DNA of 64,000 bases from Cytophagales bacterium Alg240-R148 (lineage in GTDB: Bacteria; Bacteroidota; Bacteroidia; Cytophagales; Cyclobacteriaceae), in contig LS999827.1 of assembly GCA_900537185.1 (NCBI GenBank), forward strand, positions 501,001 to 565,000, in the 5' to 3' direction. Positions 16,823-26,392 of the stretch are shown piece by piece; positions within the stretch are counted from its first letter, which is position 1, and every line of letters starts with the position of its first letter. The notes under the pieces are model-generated. The model saw nothing but the letters and a program-made list of their open reading frames with translations. It was not told the origin of the DNA and did not search any database. Position numbers and translations under genes: made by a program.

Positions 16823-17982
16823 TACCTAAAAGTGCCATTTTCAGTTTCTAAAGTTAGCTGGGTTGCATCTGCTGCTTCTACCCGACCAACAATTTGTGCT
16901 TCTATATTAAAACTCTTCGAAATTTTAATAATGTCTTCAGCGAATTTTTCGTCTATGTAAATTTCCATGCGGTGTCCCATATTGAACACTTTGTACATTT
17001 CTTTCCAGTCGGTATCGCTTTGCTCTTGAATCAAACGGAACAATGGGGGTATTTCAAAAAGGTTGTCTTTGATGATGTGGAGTTGGTCAACAAAGTGTAA
17101 AACTTTTGTTTGTGCACCACCGCTACAATGTACGATGCCACCGATTTGCTCTCGGTAATTTTTAAGAATTTCAAGCATCACTGGAGCGTAGGTTCTTGTT
17201 GGTGACAAAACCAGTTTACCCGCATTAACTGGAGCACCTTCCACAGGGTCCGTTAATTTACATTTCCCTGAATAGACCAAAGAAGCATCTACCGAAGGGT
17301 CAAAGGATTCGGGGTAGGTTGTTGCGTAATTTCCTCCAAAAACATCGTGCCGGGCAGAAGTTAGCCCATTGCTCCCCATACCTCCGTTGTATTCTGACTC
17401 GTAGGTGGCTTGTCCAAACGAAGAAAGCCCTACTATTACGTGACCTGGTTTAATATTATCGTTAGAAATTACATCTTTTCTTTTCATTCGGGCAGTAACT
17501 GTGCTATCTACCACCACAGTTCTTACGAGGTCGCCCAAATCAGCCGTTTCTCCACCGGTGCTTTTAATATTTACGCCATTGTCTCTTAACATCTGAAGCA
17601 CCTCTTCTGTTCCATTAATCAAAGCAGCTATCACTTCCCCTGGAATAAGGTTTTTATTTCTGCCAATGGTAGACGATAATAAAATATTGTCAACCGCTCC
17701 TACGCACAGCAAATCATCGGTGTTCATGATGATGGCGTCCTGAGCAATCCCTCTCCAAACCGACATATCACCAGTTTCTTTCCAATACAAATAGGCCAAA
17801 GAAGACTTCGTTCCAGCTCCATCTGCATGCATGATGGTACAATATTCAGGATCGTTGGCCAGATAATCTTCGACTATTTTGCAAAATGCCTTAGGATATA
17901 AACCTTTGTCGATATTTTTGATGGCATTGTGCACATCTTCTTTGGAGGCTGACACTCCTCTTTGGCTGTACCGTTCGTTCAT
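16819..17982 (-). CDS. purM: Phosphoribosylformylglycinamidine cyclo-ligase (AIR synthase)
   Basis: A 387-residue PurM that converts FGAM and ATP to AIR in purine synthesis. The N-terminal RGVSASKEDVHNAI, the ATP/Mg region (DGAGTKSSLAYLYW, NTDDLLCVGA), the STGGETADLGD motif and the C-terminal GIVHCSGGAQTK region identify it. At about 390 residues it is longer than the enterobacterial protein, as is usual in Bacteroidota. The frame reaches a TTG at 18000, but that codon is the end of a -7 box, so the ATG at 17982 (MNERYSQRG) is chosen. It is monocistronic, and its 3' end overlaps the convergent kinase gene by 4 bases. Confidence 0.95.
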   Translation of the reverse strand: MNERYSQRGVSASKEDVHNAIKNIDKGLYPKAFCKIVEDYLANDPEYCTIMHADGAGTKSSLAYLYWKETGDMSVWRGIAQDAIIMNTDDLLCVGAVDNILLSSTIGRNKNLIPGEVIAALINGTEEVLQMLRDNGVNIKSTGGETADLGDLVRTVVVDSTVTARMKRKDVISNDNIKPGHVIVGLSSFGQATYESEYNGGMGSNGLTSARHDVFGGNYATTYPESFDPSVDASLVYSGKCKLTDPVEGAPVNAGKLVLSPTRTYAPVMLEILKNYREQIGGIVHCSGGAQTKVLHFVDQLHIIKDNLFEIPPLFRLIQEQSDTDWKEMYKVFNMGHRMEIYIDEKFAEDIIKISKSFNIEAQIVGRVEAADATQLTLETENGTFRY

Positions 17983-17997
17983 AACAGAAAATTTTGA

Positions 17998-18031
17998 CAA
18001 AAATAAATGATTAGTTTGAGAAGCGGGCCAA
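17998..18031 (-). promoter_or_regulatory. Putative purM promoter
   Basis: Minus-strand TATTTTTG (17998-18005) is a perfect -7 box, with TTG at 18029-18031 after a 23-base spacer. Transcription would begin about 10 bases before the ATG at 17982, which supports the shorter start. Confidence 0.55.
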
Positions 18032-18056
18032 GAATATCAAAAAAAGTAACGACAAT

Positions 18057-18084
18057 AAAAAAGGGCCCTTTTATAAAGGCCCTT
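18057..18084 (-). terminator. Intrinsic terminator after the sucAB-lpd operon
   Basis: AAGGGCC at 18061-18067 pairs with GGCCCTT at 18078-18084; on the minus strand the hairpin is followed by a T-rich run. It is located 25 bases beyond the lpd stop. Confidence 0.85.
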
Positions 18085-18108
18085 CCAGTATTCTTTTCTT
18101 AATTACAT

Positions 18109-19509
18109 TTACATGTGAATAGGGCGGTTGTCTGTTGCTGCCAGACAAGCCTCTTTTACTGCTTCCATATAGGTTGGGTGCGCATGAGACATCCTGGACA
18201 CGTCTTCAGCTGAAGCACGGAATTCCATAGCGGTTACAGCTGAGGCAATCATGTCTGCAGCCCTAGCACCAATAATATGGATGCCCAATATTTCATCTGT
18301 GTTTTTGTCTGCCAATACTTTTACTTGGCCATCTATATCCATACTTGCCCTGGCTCTACCCAATCCTCTAAATGGAAAAGAACCAGTTTTATAAGCAACG
18401 CCTGCTTCCTTTAATTGCTCTTCGGTTTTACCAACTCCGGCTACTTCAGGCCAGGTGTACACAACTCCTGGAATTAGGTTGTAGTTGATGTGCGGTTTTT
18501 GTCCAGCCATAAATTCAGCTACCAATACTCCCTCTTCTTCCGCTTTGTGTGCCAACATTGCACCTTTTACAACATCCCCAATCGCAAAAATATTATCAAC
18601 ATTCGTCTGAAGGTGATCGTTTACATCCACTCGGCCTCTTTCGTCAACTTTAACACCTGCATTTTCCAATCCCAATCCATCGGTGTAAGGTCTTCTACCA
18701 ATGGCCACCAAACAATAGTCGCCTTTGATCTCTATTTCGGCTCCTTTTTTATCTTCCGCTTTCACAACAACTTGGGTGCCTTTATTTTCAACAGATGTCA
18801 CCTTTGTTTTGACTTTGATGTCCCATCCCTGTTTTTTTAAAACACGGCCGAGGTCTTTGCCCATGGCACTGTCCATTCCAGGAATAATCCGATCTAAAAA
18901 TTCTACCACAGTAACTTTCGCTCCCAAACGTTGGTAAACAGAACCTAATTCCACACCAATTACACCACCGCCAATTACAATCATGTGTTTCGGCACCTCT
19001 TTCAAATTCAAGGCTTCGGTACTGGTAATGACTCTTTTCTTGTCCAACTTAATAAAGGGCAAAGAACTCGGTTTAGAACCAGTAGCTATAATTACCTTTT
19101 CAGAAGTTATCTGCTTGGATTCCCCTTTCTCATCGGTGATTTTAATCGTATTTTTATCTACAAAAGAGCCCAACCCATGCAACACATCGATTTTATTCTT
19201 TTTCATTAAAAATTCGATTCCATCACAATTTTGTTTCACAACATCCGCTTTTCTATCAATCATTTGTTTGATATCCACTTTCGGCTTGTTGATCTTAATG
19301 CCATGGGTAGCAAAAGTATGCTCCGCATTGTGGAAGTGCTCTGAAGAATCCAAAAGTGCTTTCGAAGGAATACATCCTACGTTGAGACAAGTACCACCCA
19401 GGGTATTGTATTTTTCAATAATAGCTGTTTTGAAACCCAGTTGTGCCGCTCGAATTGCCGCTACATATCCTCCAGGTCCTGATCCAATTACTGTTACGTC
19501 GTATTGCAT
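18109..19509 (-). CDS. lpd: Dihydrolipoamide dehydrogenase (E3)
   Basis: A 466-residue flavoprotein that reoxidises the lipoyl groups of 2-oxoacid dehydrogenase complexes with NAD+. It has an FAD-binding GSGPGGY at 9-15, redox-active cysteines C41 and C46 in GGTCLNVGCIPSK, an NAD-binding GGGVIGVELG, a second FAD motif (FAIGDV) and the C-terminal catalytic SHAHPTYMEAV. It is the third gene of the sucA-sucB-lpd operon, 33 bases after sucB, so it is presumably the E3 of the 2-oxoglutarate complex and may also serve others. Confidence 0.97.
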   Translation of the reverse strand: MQYDVTVIGSGPGGYVAAIRAAQLGFKTAIIEKYNTLGGTCLNVGCIPSKALLDSSEHFHNAEHTFATHGIKINKPKVDIKQMIDRKADVVKQNCDGIEFLMKKNKIDVLHGLGSFVDKNTIKITDEKGESKQITSEKVIIATGSKPSSLPFIKLDKKRVITSTEALNLKEVPKHMIVIGGGVIGVELGSVYQRLGAKVTVVEFLDRIIPGMDSAMGKDLGRVLKKQGWDIKVKTKVTSVENKGTQVVVKAEDKKGAEIEIKGDYCLVAIGRRPYTDGLGLENAGVKVDERGRVDVNDHLQTNVDNIFAIGDVVKGAMLAHKAEEEGVLVAEFMAGQKPHINYNLIPGVVYTWPEVAGVGKTEEQLKEAGVAYKTGSFPFRGLGRARASMDIDGQVKVLADKNTDEILGIHIIGARAADMIASAVTAMEFRASAEDVSRMSHAHPTYMEAVKEACLAATDNRPIHM

Positions 19510-19542
19510 GGTGTCTTATTATCGGTTCTATAAATTGGTTCG

Positions 19543-21072
19543 TTATACGTTGAGCATCAACCTAGTTGGATCCTCTAACAATTCTTTCACTCTCACTAAA
19601 AAGCTAACGGATTCTCTCCCATCAATGATTCTGTGGTCATAAGAAAGTGCCAAGTACATCATAGGCCTTACTACAACAGCGCCATTTTCAACCACTGCTC
19701 GTTGCACAATGTTGTGCATACCCAAAATAGCCGATTGCGGTGCATTAATGATAGGTGTTGACATCATAGAACCAAATATACCCCCATTGGTAAGGGTAAA
19801 AGTTCCTCCCGTCATTTCATCTATGCTCAACTTTCCATCTCTTGCTTTTTTAGCCAACCGCACTACTTCGCTTTCAATACCTTTAAAATCCAACGCTTCC
19901 GCATTTCTTATTACAGGTACTACCAATCCTTTTGGTGCAGAAACTGCAATTGAAATATCACAGAATTCATTGAAGACCATTTCATTTCCATCTATTCTAG
20001 CATTCACTGCAGGCCACTCCTGAAGGGCTATGCAACAAGCGGAAGTAAAAAAGGACATGAAACCAAGACCTACCCCGTGTTTCTCTTTGAACTGTTCTTT
20101 GTATTTTTTTCTGAGGTCCATGATTGGCTGCATGTTAACTTCGTTAAAAGTTGTTAACATGGCCGTCTCGTTCTTGACAGCTACCAATCTTTTGGCCACT
20201 GTTTTCCTCAGACTTGACATTTTCTGGCGCTTTTCATCCCTGCTGATGCCTCCCGAGTATTCTGGGCCAGAAGCTTCTGCTTTTTCCGACTTTGGAGCCG
20301 CTTTGGCTGGTGCCAATTTTTGCGCTTTTTCAGCGTCTTCTTTTGTTATTCTCCCGTCTACTCCTGTACCCTTTACGTCTTTGGGGTCTATCCCCTTTTC
20401 TGCTAAAATTTTGGCTGCTGCTGGAGATGGGTGACCAGAAGCATACGTGGTATCATTGCTCACAGGTGCAGCAGCACTTGCGGCAGGTGCTGCTGTCGCA
20501 GCGGCAGGTGCCCCACCTTCCATTACTTCTATTTTACAAATTTCATCCCCTATTTTCAGAGTGCTTCCTTCTTCCGCTGTAATCTTAAGTATACCACTTT
20601 TTTCTGCAGGTAATTCAAAGGTGGCTTTATCAGAATCAATTTCTGCAATTGTTTCGTCCAACTCGATGTAATCTCCATCTTCTTTTAGCCAGCCTCCAAT
20701 GGAAACTTCCGTTATGGATTCTCCAACGGGTGTTACTACCATTGTAAACACTTCTCCTGTAGCTTTTGGACCTTCTGCCGATGCGGCTGAAGTAGCCGTG
20801 GCCGGTTCAGCAGCCGGAGTAGCTTTTCCAGCGGATGCACTTTCATCAATTTCGCATATTAGAGCACCAATTTCGATGGTATCTCCTTCTTGTGCAACAA
20901 TTTTCAGTTTTCCGGCAACTTCGGCAGGAAGCTCGAAGGTAGCCTTGTCAGAATCCAATTCTGCAATTATTTCGTCTTGTTCTACTATATCCCCATCCTC
21001 TTTTAACCAGCTGGCGATGGTAACTTCAGTGATCGACTCACCAACTTCGGATACATTCATTTTATAGCTCAT
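19543..21072 (-). CDS. sucB: Dihydrolipoyl succinyltransferase (E2o) with two lipoyl domains
   Basis: A 509-residue E2 of the 2-oxoglutarate dehydrogenase complex. Lipoyl domain 1 spans residues 1-76 with lipoyl lysine K43, and lipoyl domain 2 about 107-183 with K149; both lysines sit in [12 protein letters not shown]. Alanine-rich linkers join a peripheral subunit-binding domain (about 213-250, [14 protein letters not shown]). The CoA-acyltransferase domain (from about 280) ends with the catalytic HRIIDG at 480-485. The enterobacterial SucB has a single lipoyl domain, so this one has an extra copy. It lies between sucA (16-base gap) and lpd (33-base gap). Confidence 0.96.
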   Translation of the reverse strand: MSYKMNVSEVGESITEVTIASWLKEDGDIVEQDEIIAELDSDKATFELPAEVAGKLKIVAQEGDTIEIGALICEIDESASAGKATPAAEPATATSAASAEGPKATGEVFTMVVTPVGESITEVSIGGWLKEDGDYIELDETIAEIDSDKATFELPAEKSGILKITAEEGSTLKIGDEICKIEVMEGGAPAAATAAPAASAAAPVSNDTTYASGHPSPAAAKILAEKGIDPKDVKGTGVDGRITKEDAEKAQKLAPAKAAPKSEKAEASGPEYSGGISRDEKRQKMSSLRKTVAKRLVAVKNETAMLTTFNEVNMQPIMDLRKKYKEQFKEKHGVGLGFMSFFTSACCIALQEWPAVNARIDGNEMVFNEFCDISIAVSAPKGLVVPVIRNAEALDFKGIESEVVRLAKKARDGKLSIDEMTGGTFTLTNGGIFGSMMSTPIINAPQSAILGMHNIVQRAVVENGAVVVRPMMYLALSYDHRIIDGRESVSFLVRVKELLEDPTRLMLNV

Positions 21073-21088
21073 GATAACAATGGGTTAT

Positions 21089-23806
21089 TTATTTTTCAAA
21101 TGCTGATTTAACTACTCTTGCCTGTTCTGCGGCATGTATTTTAGGATATCCAGTTGCAGGAGAAGCAGAAGGCTTTCTTGCAGCAATTTCAATTCCTACT
21201 CTTTTATAATAAGTTCTTAACAAAAATGCCCAGTACCCCATATTTACAGGTTCTTCTTGCGCCCAGACTATTTTCGGTTCTTTGTATTGCGAGATAATCG
21301 CTTCTACCTGTTTTTCAGGGAAAGGGTGGAGTTGCTCAATTCGCACAACCGCCACATCTTTTCGGTTATTTTTTTGTTGTTCTTCTAATAAATCGAAATA
21401 AATTTTCCCGGAACACAAAATAACCCTATTTACTTTTTTCTTATCTGCATAATCGTCTCCTATTACCTCTTGAAACTTTCCATCTGTAAAGTCTTTCAAT
21501 GGCGAAACCACTTTCGGGTGCCGCAGCAAAGACTTTGGTGACATATTGATCAACGGCTTTCTAAATTGCCATGTCAATTGTCTGCGCAAAGCGTGGAAAA
21601 TATTGGCTGGAGTGGTGATATTGGTAATGACCATGTTGTTTTCTGCAGCCAATTGCAAGAAACGCTCCGGCCTGGCATTGGAATGCTCTGGTCCTTGCCC
21701 CTCATAACCATGTGGCAACAACATAACAATACCGTTCATTCGTTGCCATTTGGACTCTGATGGGGCTACAAACTGGTCGATCATTACCTGGGCTCCATTT
21801 GCAAAATCACCAAACTGCGCTTCCCATACAACCAATGCCTTTGGATTGGCCATTGCATAACCAAATTCAAAGCCCAGCACCCCATATTCAGATAGAAATG
21901 AGTTGTAAATTTCGAATTTAGATTGGTCTTCTTGGATGTGGTTCAAACTGTTGTACGGCTGGTTGGTATTCGCATCTCTCAATACTGCGTGGCGATGGGA
22001 GAAAGTACCCCTTTGTACGTCCTGGCCTGTAAAACGAACGGTGTTTCCTTGTGCCAAAACAGAACCATATGCCAGCAATTCGGCAGCACCCCAATTCAAT
22101 TCTTTTGAATCGAAGAACATTTCCTTTCTTTGTTTTAACTGGCGTTCAATTTGTTTGATTGGCTTGAAACCTTCAGGTGTATTTACCAAGGCATGACCAA
22201 TTTTTTCAATCGTTTTAATCCCAATGCTCGTATCTGGCGACACATCAAAATCGTCGGCTTTTGCCCGCCTCAACTCGCGCCAATCCAGTTCCATTTGTTG
22301 GTACAAATATGGCAAAGGTTTTTGTTTGATAAGATTCAAGCGGTCTTGTAATTCATTTCTAAACGACTTATCCATTGATTTAGCCAATTCAGCATCTACA
22401 TCTCCCCTAGATATTAACTTATTGTTATATACTTCTCGAGGGTTCTGGTGCTTGGAAATCAGGCTGTACAACGATGGTTGTGTGAATTTTGGTTCGTCGC
22501 TTTCGTTGTGTCCGTGGCGGCGGTAGCACACCATGTCCACAAAAATATCTTTTTTAAACTTCTGTCTGTATTCGGTAGCCAGTTTAACGCAGAACATTAC
22601 GGCTTCTGGGTCATCCCCATTCACATGTAAAACAGGAGCATCTACTATTTTAGCTACATCCGTACAATAAATACTGGATCTTGCATCATCAAAATCAGTA
22701 GTAAACCCAATTTGGTTGTTGATTACAAAGTGGATGGTTCCACCGGTGTGGTATCCAGCCAAACGCTCCATTTGTGTTACTTCATATACAATGCCTTGCC
22801 CAGCAACTGCTGCATCTCCATGAATTAAAATAGGCAATACCTTATTGGTATCTTCATTGTAGGTACTATCAATTTTTGCTCGAGCAAATCCTTCCACCAC
22901 AGGGTTTACCGCTTCCAAATGGGATGGGTTGGGTGTTAACTTTAAGTCAACCATTTTCCCACTTTCCGTTTCCACTTGAGAAGAATACCCCATATGGTAT
23001 TTAACATCCCCGTCTCCCATTGTAAGGTCTGGCTCTGCATTTCCTTCAAACTCATTGAATATTTGTTCGTAAGTTTTGCCCATGATGTTGACCAAAACAT
23101 TCAAACGCCCTCGGTGCGCCATACCAATGATCACTTCTTCCACGCCAAGTTCAGCTCCTTTGCTAATAATAGCGTCCAAAGCAGGTATGGTCGTCTCTCC
23201 TCCTTCTAAAGAAAATCTTTTTTGCCCCATGTACTTGGTGTGCAAAAAGTTTTCAAATACAACCGCCTCGTTAAGCTTTGTTAGTATTCTTTCCTTTTCC
23301 TTTTTACTTGGATTAAAGGCCAAGGCTTCTTTTTCTGATTTTTGTTTGAACCAATCCAATACTTCTGGTTCTCTAATGTACATGTACTCAAAACCAACGG
23401 TTCCAGAGTAAATGTTCTTCAAGGTTTCCAATATCTTTTTTAAAGAAGCCTTCCCGATGCCCAACTCTTTTGAAGCTTCAAATTCTGTATTTAAATCTTT
23501 ATCATTTAATCCAAAATCTGTCAATTCGAGCCTTGCCTTCCGATCTTTTCTTTTCCGAACTGGATTGGTCACTGCTTCTAGATGGCCTCTGCTTCTGTAA
23601 GCATTGATCAAATTGCGTACTGCCAATTCTTTAGTTGAAATAGCAGTTGAGGCGCCATTCTCTCCAAATTTGGTTATTGAAAACTCAAACCCTTCAAAAA
23701 AACGCTGCCATGAAACATCCACAGAATCGGGATTGGCTTTATATTCATTATAAAGTTCCTCGATGTAATTACCGTGGGCATTAGAGATATATGAAAATTT
23801 ATCCAT
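21089..23806 (-). CDS. sucA: 2-oxoglutarate dehydrogenase E1 component
   Basis: A 905-residue thiamine diphosphate enzyme that decarboxylates 2-oxoglutarate and passes the succinyl group to lipoyl-E2. The N-terminal helix (YIEELYNEYKANPDSV) is the E1o-type E2/E3-anchoring segment. Motifs include GMAHRGRLNVL, the ThDP-binding HGDAAVAGQG, and FVDMVCYRRHGHNESDEP, with a C-terminal transketolase-like domain (EFGYAMANPKALVVWEAQFGDFANGAQ). It is the first gene of the operon. The 197-base gap to rpsP is a divergent promoter region. Confidence 0.97.
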   Translation of the reverse strand: MDKFSYISNAHGNYIEELYNEYKANPDSVDVSWQRFFEGFEFSITKFGENGASTAISTKELAVRNLINAYRSRGHLEAVTNPVRKRKDRKARLELTDFGLNDKDLNTEFEASKELGIGKASLKKILETLKNIYSGTVGFEYMYIREPEVLDWFKQKSEKEALAFNPSKKEKERILTKLNEAVVFENFLHTKYMGQKRFSLEGGETTIPALDAIISKGAELGVEEVIIGMAHRGRLNVLVNIMGKTYEQIFNEFEGNAEPDLTMGDGDVKYHMGYSSQVETESGKMVDLKLTPNPSHLEAVNPVVEGFARAKIDSTYNEDTNKVLPILIHGDAAVAGQGIVYEVTQMERLAGYHTGGTIHFVINNQIGFTTDFDDARSSIYCTDVAKIVDAPVLHVNGDDPEAVMFCVKLATEYRQKFKKDIFVDMVCYRRHGHNESDEPKFTQPSLYSLISKHQNPREVYNNKLISRGDVDAELAKSMDKSFRNELQDRLNLIKQKPLPYLYQQMELDWRELRRAKADDFDVSPDTSIGIKTIEKIGHALVNTPEGFKPIKQIERQLKQRKEMFFDSKELNWGAAELLAYGSVLAQGNTVRFTGQDVQRGTFSHRHAVLRDANTNQPYNSLNHIQEDQSKFEIYNSFLSEYGVLGFEFGYAMANPKALVVWEAQFGDFANGAQVMIDQFVAPSESKWQRMNGIVMLLPHGYEGQGPEHSNARPERFLQLAAENNMVITNITTPANIFHALRRQLTWQFRKPLINMSPKSLLRHPKVVSPLKDFTDGKFQEVIGDDYADKKKVNRVILCSGKIYFDLLEEQQKNNRKDVAVVRIEQLHPFPEKQVEAIISQYKEPKIVWAQEEPVNMGYWAFLLRTYYKRVGIEIAARKPSASPATGYPKIHAAEQARVVKSAFEK

Positions 23807-23825
23807 TTTTGTATTGGTTACACTG

Positions 23826-23833
23826 CAAACATA
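23826..23833 (-). promoter_or_regulatory. Putative -7 box for sucA-sucB-lpd
   Basis: Minus-strand TATGTTTG, a perfect TAnnTTTG match, 19 bases from the sucA ATG. The -33 region has no TTG at the expected spacing; a GC-rich palindrome lies there instead. Confidence 0.5.
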
Positions 23834-23855
23834 GGAAATATAATTTTTCTTTTAA

Positions 23856-23871
23856 AACCGCCTATGCGGTT
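23856..23871. repeat. Inverted repeat AACCGC-CTAT-GCGGTT
   Basis: A perfect 6-base inverted repeat with a 4-base centre, 22 bases upstream of the sucA -7 box, near where the -33 element would fall. It could bind a regulator of the 2-oxoglutarate dehydrogenase operon; position is the only evidence. Confidence 0.4.
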
Positions 23872-23923
23872 AGAGTGTTTTAACTTGATTACCAGTCGGT
23901 TACTAGTAGCGCTAATTGCATTC

Positions 23924-23954
23924 TTGTTTTAAAGTAAAATATATGTTACATTTG
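23924..23954 (+). promoter_or_regulatory. Promoter of the rpsP-rimM-trmD operon
   Basis: TTG at 23924-23926, a 20-base spacer, and TACATTTG at 23947-23954: a full match to the Bacteroidota consensus. Transcription should start near 23960, about 45 bases before the rpsP ATG. Confidence 0.75.
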
Positions 23955-24003
23955 CAAACTTTTAAGAGTAGACGTGATCTACATACTTAAAGCTAATAAA
24001 AAA

Positions 24004-24600
24004 ATGGCAGTAAAAATAAGACTAGCCCGAAGAGGCAGATCAAAAAGAGCAGTTTACGACATAGTTGTTGCAGATGCTCGCGCACCACGAGATGGTAGAT
24101 TTATTGAGAAGTTAGGAAACTACAATCCTAACACGGATCCAGCGACAATCGTATTGAACGATGCGCAAGCGTTGGATTGGGTACTTAAAGGGGCTCAGCC
24201 TACAGATACGGCACGTGCTATATTATCTTACAAAGGCGTGATGTTCAAAAAACACCTTCAAATTGGTGTAAACAAAGGCGCAATAACCCAAGATGCCGCT
24301 GACAAAAAGTTCGAAGCTTGGTTGGCTGAAAAAGACGGTAAGATTCAATCTAAGGTTGAAAAACTAACTTCTGAAACAGCAGCTAAAAACAAAGCTAAAT
24401 TGGAAGCAGAATCTAAGGTGAAGGAAGCTAGAGCAGCTGAATTGAAGAAAAGAGCAGACGAAGTAGAAGCAGCAGCGAAAGCAGAGGCGGAAGCAGAGGC
24501 GGAAGCAGCAGCAGCTCCTAAAGAAGAAGAGGCTCCTAAAGAAGCGGACGCTCCGGAAGCATCTGCAGAAGCAGAAGGTGAAAAGCCAACTGAAGCTTAA
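24004..24600 (+). CDS. rpsP: Ribosomal protein bS16 with acidic C-terminal extension
   Basis: A 198-residue small-subunit protein. The conserved bS16 core fills about residues 1-85 (MAVKIRLARRGRSKRAVYDIVVADAR). It is followed by a helical extension and a low-complexity tail rich in A, E and K (about 110-198). Core-only S16 is about 80 residues; long tails are usual in this phylum. A longer frame starts at a GTG at 23974, but the ATG at 24004 begins the universal MAVKIRL N terminus. It is the first gene of the rpsP-rimM-trmD operon, 12 bases before rimM. Confidence 0.96.
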   Translation: MAVKIRLARRGRSKRAVYDIVVADARAPRDGRFIEKLGNYNPNTDPATIVLNDAQALDWVLKGAQPTDTARAILSYKGVMFKKHLQIGVNKGAITQDAADKKFEAWLAEKDGKIQSKVEKLTSETAAKNKAKLEAESKVKEARAAELKKRADEVEAAAKAEAEAEAEAAAAPKEEEAPKEADAPEASAEAEGEKPTEA

Positions 24601-24612
24601 AAATTATTTATC

Positions 24613-25149
24613 ATGACTATTGGCGAATGTTTCCAACTGGGGTACGTCACCAAAGTTCATGGCCTTAATGGGGAAGTAACAGCATTATTTGATGTGGACA
24701 CCCCTCAAAATTATCAAGAATTGGAATCAGTGTTCGTTGCATACGACGAAAAACTGGTTCCTTTTTTTATTGACTCTTTTGACCTCAAAGGAAACAAGGC
24801 CATTATTGGATTTGAAGACATACAATCGGCCGAAGAAGCAGAACAGTTCAAAGGGAAGAAATTGTTTTTACCTCTGACCATTCTTCCAGAATTGGAAGAC
24901 CATCAGTATTACTACCACGAGTTAATTGGCTATACTGTGGTGGACACGGACAAAACTGAACTGGGCGTGGTAGATCAAATATACAACTTGCCAGGCAACG
25001 ATTTAATCGGCGTTATGCACGAAGGAAGAGAAATTCTCATCCCACTGAAAGACGAATTGATTGTAAAACTGAACAAGGCCAATAAAATCCTAAATATGAG
25101 GATGCCAGAAGGTTTGTTGGACATATACAAAGAAGAAGATGAGAATTGA
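24613..25149 (+). CDS. rimM: Ribosome maturation factor RimM
   Basis: A 178-residue 30S maturation factor that binds ribosomal protein S19 and helps 16S rRNA 3' domain assembly. The N-terminal RimM barrel ([13 protein letters not shown]) and the C-terminal PRC-barrel domain ([11 protein letters not shown] ... [15 protein letters not shown]) are both complete. It overlaps trmD by 11 bases, so the two are coupled. The gene order rpsP-rimM-trmD is conserved across many bacteria. Confidence 0.96.
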   Translation: MTIGECFQLGYVTKVHGLNGEVTALFDVDTPQNYQELESVFVAYDEKLVPFFIDSFDLKGNKAIIGFEDIQSAEEAEQFKGKKLFLPLTILPELEDHQYYYHELIGYTVVDTDKTELGVVDQIYNLPGNDLIGVMHEGREILIPLKDELIVKLNKANKILNMRMPEGLLDIYKEEDEN

Positions 25150-25816
25150 TATCCTCACTTGTTTGCCAAAACTGCTGGACAGTCCTTTTAGTGACTCCAT
25201 ACTTAAAAGAGCACAAGAAAAAGGGCTTGCAGAAGTTTGTGTACATGACTTGCGGGATTTCAGCAACAACAAACATAAAAAAGTAGATGATTATGCTTTT
25301 GGTGGTGGTGCAGGAATGGTGATGACCATACAGCCCATTGCGGATTGTATTGCACATTTAAAGGAACAAAGGACCTACGATGCCATTTTATACATGACAC
25401 CAGATGGAGAGAAATTTGAACAAAACACAGCCAATGAGCTGAGTCTACTTCAAAACATCATCATTCTTTGTGGGCATTATAAAGGGGTGGACGAACGGAT
25501 AAGAGAGAAATATATTGACCGAGAAATAAGCATAGGAGACTTTGTTTTATCAGGTGGTGAACTTGCTGCTGCAGTTGTCTCAGATGCTATTATTCGCTTG
25601 ATTCCTGGCGTACTTTCCGATGAAACCTCGGCACTTACTGATTCCTTTCAGGATGGGCTTTTGGCTCCGCCAGTATATACTAGGCCAGCCGAATACCAAG
25701 GTATGAAAGTACCAGAGGTCTTGTTGAGTGGTCATGCAAAAAATATTGAAGAATGGCGTTTCCAAGAAGCGGTTCGAAGAACCAAAAAAAGAAGGCCAGA
25801 TTTATTAACTGAATAA
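25139..25816 (+). CDS. trmD: tRNA (guanine-N1)-methyltransferase
   Basis: A 225-residue SPOUT-class methyltransferase that makes m1G37 in tRNAs and so prevents frameshifting. It begins [13 protein letters not shown], has the GGGAGMVM loop and the deep-knot SAM-binding segments ([13 protein letters not shown] and [11 protein letters not shown]). Length is normal. It starts inside the last codons of rimM, and rplS follows 86 bases later from its own promoter rather than directly in the operon. Confidence 0.97.
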   Translation: MRIDILTCLPKLLDSPFSDSILKRAQEKGLAEVCVHDLRDFSNNKHKKVDDYAFGGGAGMVMTIQPIADCIAHLKEQRTYDAILYMTPDGEKFEQNTANELSLLQNIIILCGHYKGVDERIREKYIDREISIGDFVLSGGELAAAVVSDAIIRLIPGVLSDETSALTDSFQDGLLAPPVYTRPAEYQGMKVPEVLLSGHAKNIEEWRFQEAVRRTKKRRPDLLTE

Positions 25817-25855
25817 AAAAATAGAAAGAGTGCTTTATTTTTAATTTATATTATC

Positions 25856-25863
25856 TATATTTG
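25856..25863 (+). promoter_or_regulatory. Putative -7 box for rplS
   Basis: TATATTTG, a perfect match to TAnnTTTG, 39 bases before the rplS ATG. The -33 element is weak (TGCTTT). It suggests rplS can be transcribed apart from trmD. Confidence 0.55.
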
Positions 25864-25902
25864 CACTCCATTTTCGCCAATTAGTAGTTATACAAAAGAA
25901 TC

Positions 25903-26253
25903 ATGAGCGATTTATTAAAAATAGTAGAAGCTGAATACGCTGAAAAAAAAGCCGCTTTTCCTGACTTCAAAGCTGGAGATACAGTGAATGTGCACGTTAA
26001 AATTAAAGAAGGAAACAAGGAAAGAGTTCAGCAATACAAAGGAACTGTTATCCAAAGAAGAAATTCCGGACTTAATGAAACTTTTACCGTTAGAAAAATT
26101 TCTGGTGGTGTTGGTGTTGAGAGAATATTTCCAGTATTGTCTCCAAGCATTGAAAAAGTTGAAGTTTTAAGAAAAGGTAAGGTAAGAAGAGCCAGACTTT
26201 TCTACTTGAGAGGAAGACAGGGTAAAGCTGCTCGTATCAAGGAAAAACTATAA
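25903..26253 (+). CDS. rplS: Ribosomal protein bL19
   Basis: A 116-residue large-subunit protein at the 30S-50S interface. Recognised from [35 protein letters not shown] and [33 protein letters not shown], which cover the whole family. It lies after rpsP-rimM-trmD in the classic order, and ends at a strong terminator. Confidence 0.98.
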   Translation: MSDLLKIVEAEYAEKKAAFPDFKAGDTVNVHVKIKEGNKERVQQYKGTVIQRRNSGLNETFTVRKISGGVGVERIFPVLSPSIEKVEVLRKGKVRRARLFYLRGRQGKAARIKEKL

Positions 26254-26275
26254 AACAAAGATATTTTATTACGTG

Positions 26276-26309
26276 AAAGCCAATCCATTTGTGGATTGGC
26301 TTTTTTTTT
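26276..26309 (+). terminator. Intrinsic terminator after rplS
   Basis: A 12-base stem, AAAGCCAATCCA (26276-26287) with TGGATTGGCTTT (26292-26303), a 4-base loop and a run of nine T. It ends the ribosomal protein cluster. Confidence 0.93.
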
Positions 26310-26392
26310 CGAATATCAAGCTATACATTAGCTAATCAATCTGAATATCCGAACGAAAAACTGGCAAATCTGCCGATATTAAAAAATCAAAT

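Noticed and set aside
18983-19642. Open frame of 219 codons on the plus strand across the lpd-sucB junction
   Set aside because: It is antisense to two firmly identified genes; its composition reflects their codon pattern.
20447-20671. Alanine-rich open frames opposite the sucB linkers
   Set aside because: They are produced by the complementary strand of the Ala/Pro-rich E2 linkers and lipoyl domains.
24420-24600. Tandem DNA repeat in the 3' end of rpsP
   Set aside because: The GCAGAGGCGGAAGCA-like repetition encodes the Ala/Glu-rich tail common in bS16 of this phylum and is not a mobile or CRISPR repeat.
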